In this document: positions 62,597 through 64,000 of the stretch, one piece after another
Position numbering within the stretch: the first letter of the stretch is position 1
How the letters are laid out: the number at the start of each line of letters is the position of its first letter
Assembly: GCF_014698235.1 (NCBI RefSeq)
Contig: NZ_JACJSP010000014.1
Location: 1 to 64,000 of the forward strand
Source of the DNA: Limnothrix sp. FACHB-406
Lineage (GTDB): Bacteria; Cyanobacteriota; Cyanobacteriia; CACIAM-69d
DNA: 64,000 nucleotides
Direction of reading: 5' to 3'
Translations under genes and position numbers: made by a program
Notes under the pieces: model-generated
Told to the model about the DNA's origin: nothing
Database searches by the model: none
Seen by the model: only the letters and a program-made list of their open reading frames with translations

Positions 62597-64000
62597 CTAA
62601 TCAATTCCGGCCAACTTCAGCAGGGCCTTCAGGCGATCGAGGTCGATCGTAATGTTCTGTTGCACGGCCGTGGCCTGTTCCGCACCGAGCGCTAGATCCG
62701 CCGTGAGGTGATAGTGCTCCAAGCCGCCCAAGTTGCTCAGGAGCCAGTAGGTGTTTTGGCGGTGACTGGGCTGGAAAATTTCAATCACCTTCGTGCCCGG
62801 CTCTGCAAACACCAGGTTCGTTAGCCCGGCCCCATGCACCGCCACAATCACCTTGGCCGCTGCAAAGGCCGCCGCCTGATCAACCAGCGGCAGGCGGGCC
62901 GGGTCGATCGCCCGAAAGCCGAACTGTTCCAAGGTTGCAATCACCTCCCGATCGTTCAGCACTTGGCGGTAGGCGGCGCTGCGGCGGGTGATGTAGAGGC
63001 GATCGGGAAAGCGGGAAATGCGGGCCGGCTCCAAAAAGGTATCGCGCAAAAACTGATGGGCCCAGCGCGATCCCCGATAGATCCGCAACTCGGGAATCGC
63101 TGGCACTAACAGCCGATCGGCCGTCAAGTGGGGAATTCGCCCTTGAACCGGATCCACGGAACCAAACCATTCTGTATGGCAGCAGGCCACCACTTTTTCC
63201 AGGGGAATTTGCAACCGCTCAAAACTTTGGTGCTGAAAGGGCAATTCATATAGATTGACCACAAAGCGATCGATCGAGTCCCACGCAAAGCCCGATCGCC
63301 GCAACACCTCCAACCGAGGCAACAGATCAAACATCCAGTGAAAATAGGTGACCTTGCCCCAGCGCGTGGCCAAAAAAGCCACCGTTCCGGCGAAATGTTG
63401 GGGCGGCGGCAGGTGGGGCGAACTGGCAACAATGGCGCTGTAACCCGTTGAACAGTCGCGAATCACTTGATTTTGGGCATTGAACACCACGCTGCACAGG
63501 TTATCGCCCCAGGCTCGCCCCTGGGGAATCGCAACGGTGTAGGCGGCCGGCGCATCCAAAGTATGGTCGATCGCCTGTAATTCCGGTAGGGGATCGCCCA
63601 AGCCTTGGGAATCGCGGAGGGGATGGGTTTCCGGTTCAAAGGCGGGAAAGCAGTCCGTTCCCGGCAGCTCGGCCGCCACGCCCTGCCAATGGGTGGCCAG
63701 GAGGCTGGTGGCTTCCGCCAGACCATCAGGCAGTTGGCAAAACAGGCTCGGGGAAGTGGGCGATGGATCGGCCGGCGGCAATCCGGCGGCCGCCAGTACG
63801 GCTTGAATGCCGTCGTAGGCGGGCCAAAATTCCGGCTGATAGCGTAGGGCGGCCATGAAATGGTCGATCGCCCGTTGCCATTGCCCCTGTGATTGGGCCC
63901 GACGCGCCAGGGCCGCTTGGCGCTCCGCTTGGAACCAAACGCTATCGGGGGCGAGCAGACTGGCTTGATCCCAAAACCAGCAGGCCAGCCGCCACCAACC
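62597..64000 (-). CDS. TPR-GT61 glycosyltransferase (partial, runs off the right edge)
   Basis: The frame is open from the stop at 62597 to the window edge, so the start lies beyond it. Near 63857-63990 the sequence reads as a TPR (ALARRAQSQGQWQRAIDHF), then a linker and a GT61-type glycosyltransferase domain with YFHWMFDLLPRLEVL and DRLYITRRSAAYRQVLND. The final AVHGAGLTNLVFAEPGTKVIEIF is the family's best-conserved block. An in-frame ATG at 63856 exists but would cut the TPR. Sugar and acceptor are unknown. Confidence 0.85.
   Translation of the reverse strand, partial: GWWRLACWFWDQASLLAPDSVWFQAERQAALARRAQSQGQWQRAIDHFMAALRYQPEFWPAYDGIQAVLAAAGLPPADPSPTSPSLFCQLPDGLAEATSLLATHWQGVAAELPGTDCFPAFEPETHPLRDSQGLGDPLPELQAIDHTLDAPAAYTVAIPQGRAWGDNLCSVVFNAQNQVIRDCSTGYSAIVASSPHLPPPQHFAGTVAFLATRWGKVTYFHWMFDLLPRLEVLRRSGFAWDSIDRFVVNLYELPFQHQSFERLQIPLEKVVACCHTEWFGSVDPVQGRIPHLTADRLLVPAIPELRIYRGSRWAHQFLRDTFLEPARISRFPDRLYITRRSAAYRQVLNDREVIATLEQFGFRAIDPARLPLVDQAAAFAAAKVIVAVHGAGLTNLVFAEPGTKVIEIFQPSHRQNTYWLLSNLGGLEHYHLTADLALGAEQATAVQQNITIDLDRLKALLKLAGID

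Overview
The window comes from a cyanobacterial chromosome. The palindrome GCGATCGC (HIP1) and its core GATCG recur in almost every gene. The content is also cyanobacterial: haem oxygenase for bilin synthesis, a diflavin flavodiiron protein, the SphR/SphS/PhoU phosphate-signalling genes, a four-Cys serine/threonine kinase, DUF1995, DUF4168 and DUF6464-type proteins, and cobalamin genes. Coding regions are GC-rich and intergenic regions are clearly more AT-rich. I cannot fix the genus; a filamentous Limnothrix/Pseudanabaena-type organism would fit but is not proven.

Layout. 0-6 kb: a GAF-PAS-GGDEF-EAL cyclic-di-GMP protein, an unlinked sensor kinase and a small PH-like protein. 6-8 kb: a GH57 glucan branching enzyme. 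8.2-12.6 kb is the accessory island: a vapBC pair whose toxin carries a one-base frameshift, two copies of a 104-bp palindromic element, a 1017-residue HTH-NB-ARC-TPR (STAND) protein, and a divergent small membrane protein. 12.7-14.7 kb: small exported or acidic proteins and a DUF305 protein. 15.2-19.3 kb: sphR-sphS, a 1-kb empty stretch, then phoU. 19.3-31.5 kb: an AEC transporter, a sugar nucleotidyltransferase, a TPR-glycosyltransferase, threonine synthase, a methyltransferase-like protein, cbiD, an acyl-CoA dehydrogenase homologue and a GT4 glycosyltransferase. 31.7-42.8 kb: haem oxygenase, a Ser/Thr kinase overlapping tail-to-tail with a GT2 glycosyltransferase, a PLD-like lipoprotein, pyrophosphatase, a DnaJ-like membrane protein, serS, tsaB, and DUF4168 and cupin proteins. 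43.3-58.9 kb: a transglutaminase-like propeller protein, an ABC ATPase, a stand-alone M41-type peptidase, DUF1995, a PPP-type phosphatase, an M48 peptidase, a degenerate CobQ homologue, tRNA-Lys(CUU), a GAF-PAS protein, Flv3, an M23 endopeptidase and BirA. 59.1-61.6 kb: a Uma2-type nuclease gene split by an IS607-family element. 61.8-64 kb: pgeF and a TPR-GT61 gene that runs off the right edge.

How the genes work together. Most genes are single transcription units of housekeeping or signalling function. The clear functional groups are sphR-sphS-phoU (phosphate sensing), the surface and polysaccharide genes (nucleotidyltransferase and four glycosyltransferases) and the cobalamin-related genes (cbiD and the CobQ-like gene; threonine synthase is only loosely related). 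The best candidates for something undescribed are the STAND protein with its divergent small membrane partner and repeated 11-bp motif, and the CobQ-like protein that has lost both glutaminase catalytic residues. Two other items rest on firmer sequence evidence: the IS607 insertion, whose removal restores the target gene exactly, and its TnpB, which lacks the zinc-ribbon cysteines.
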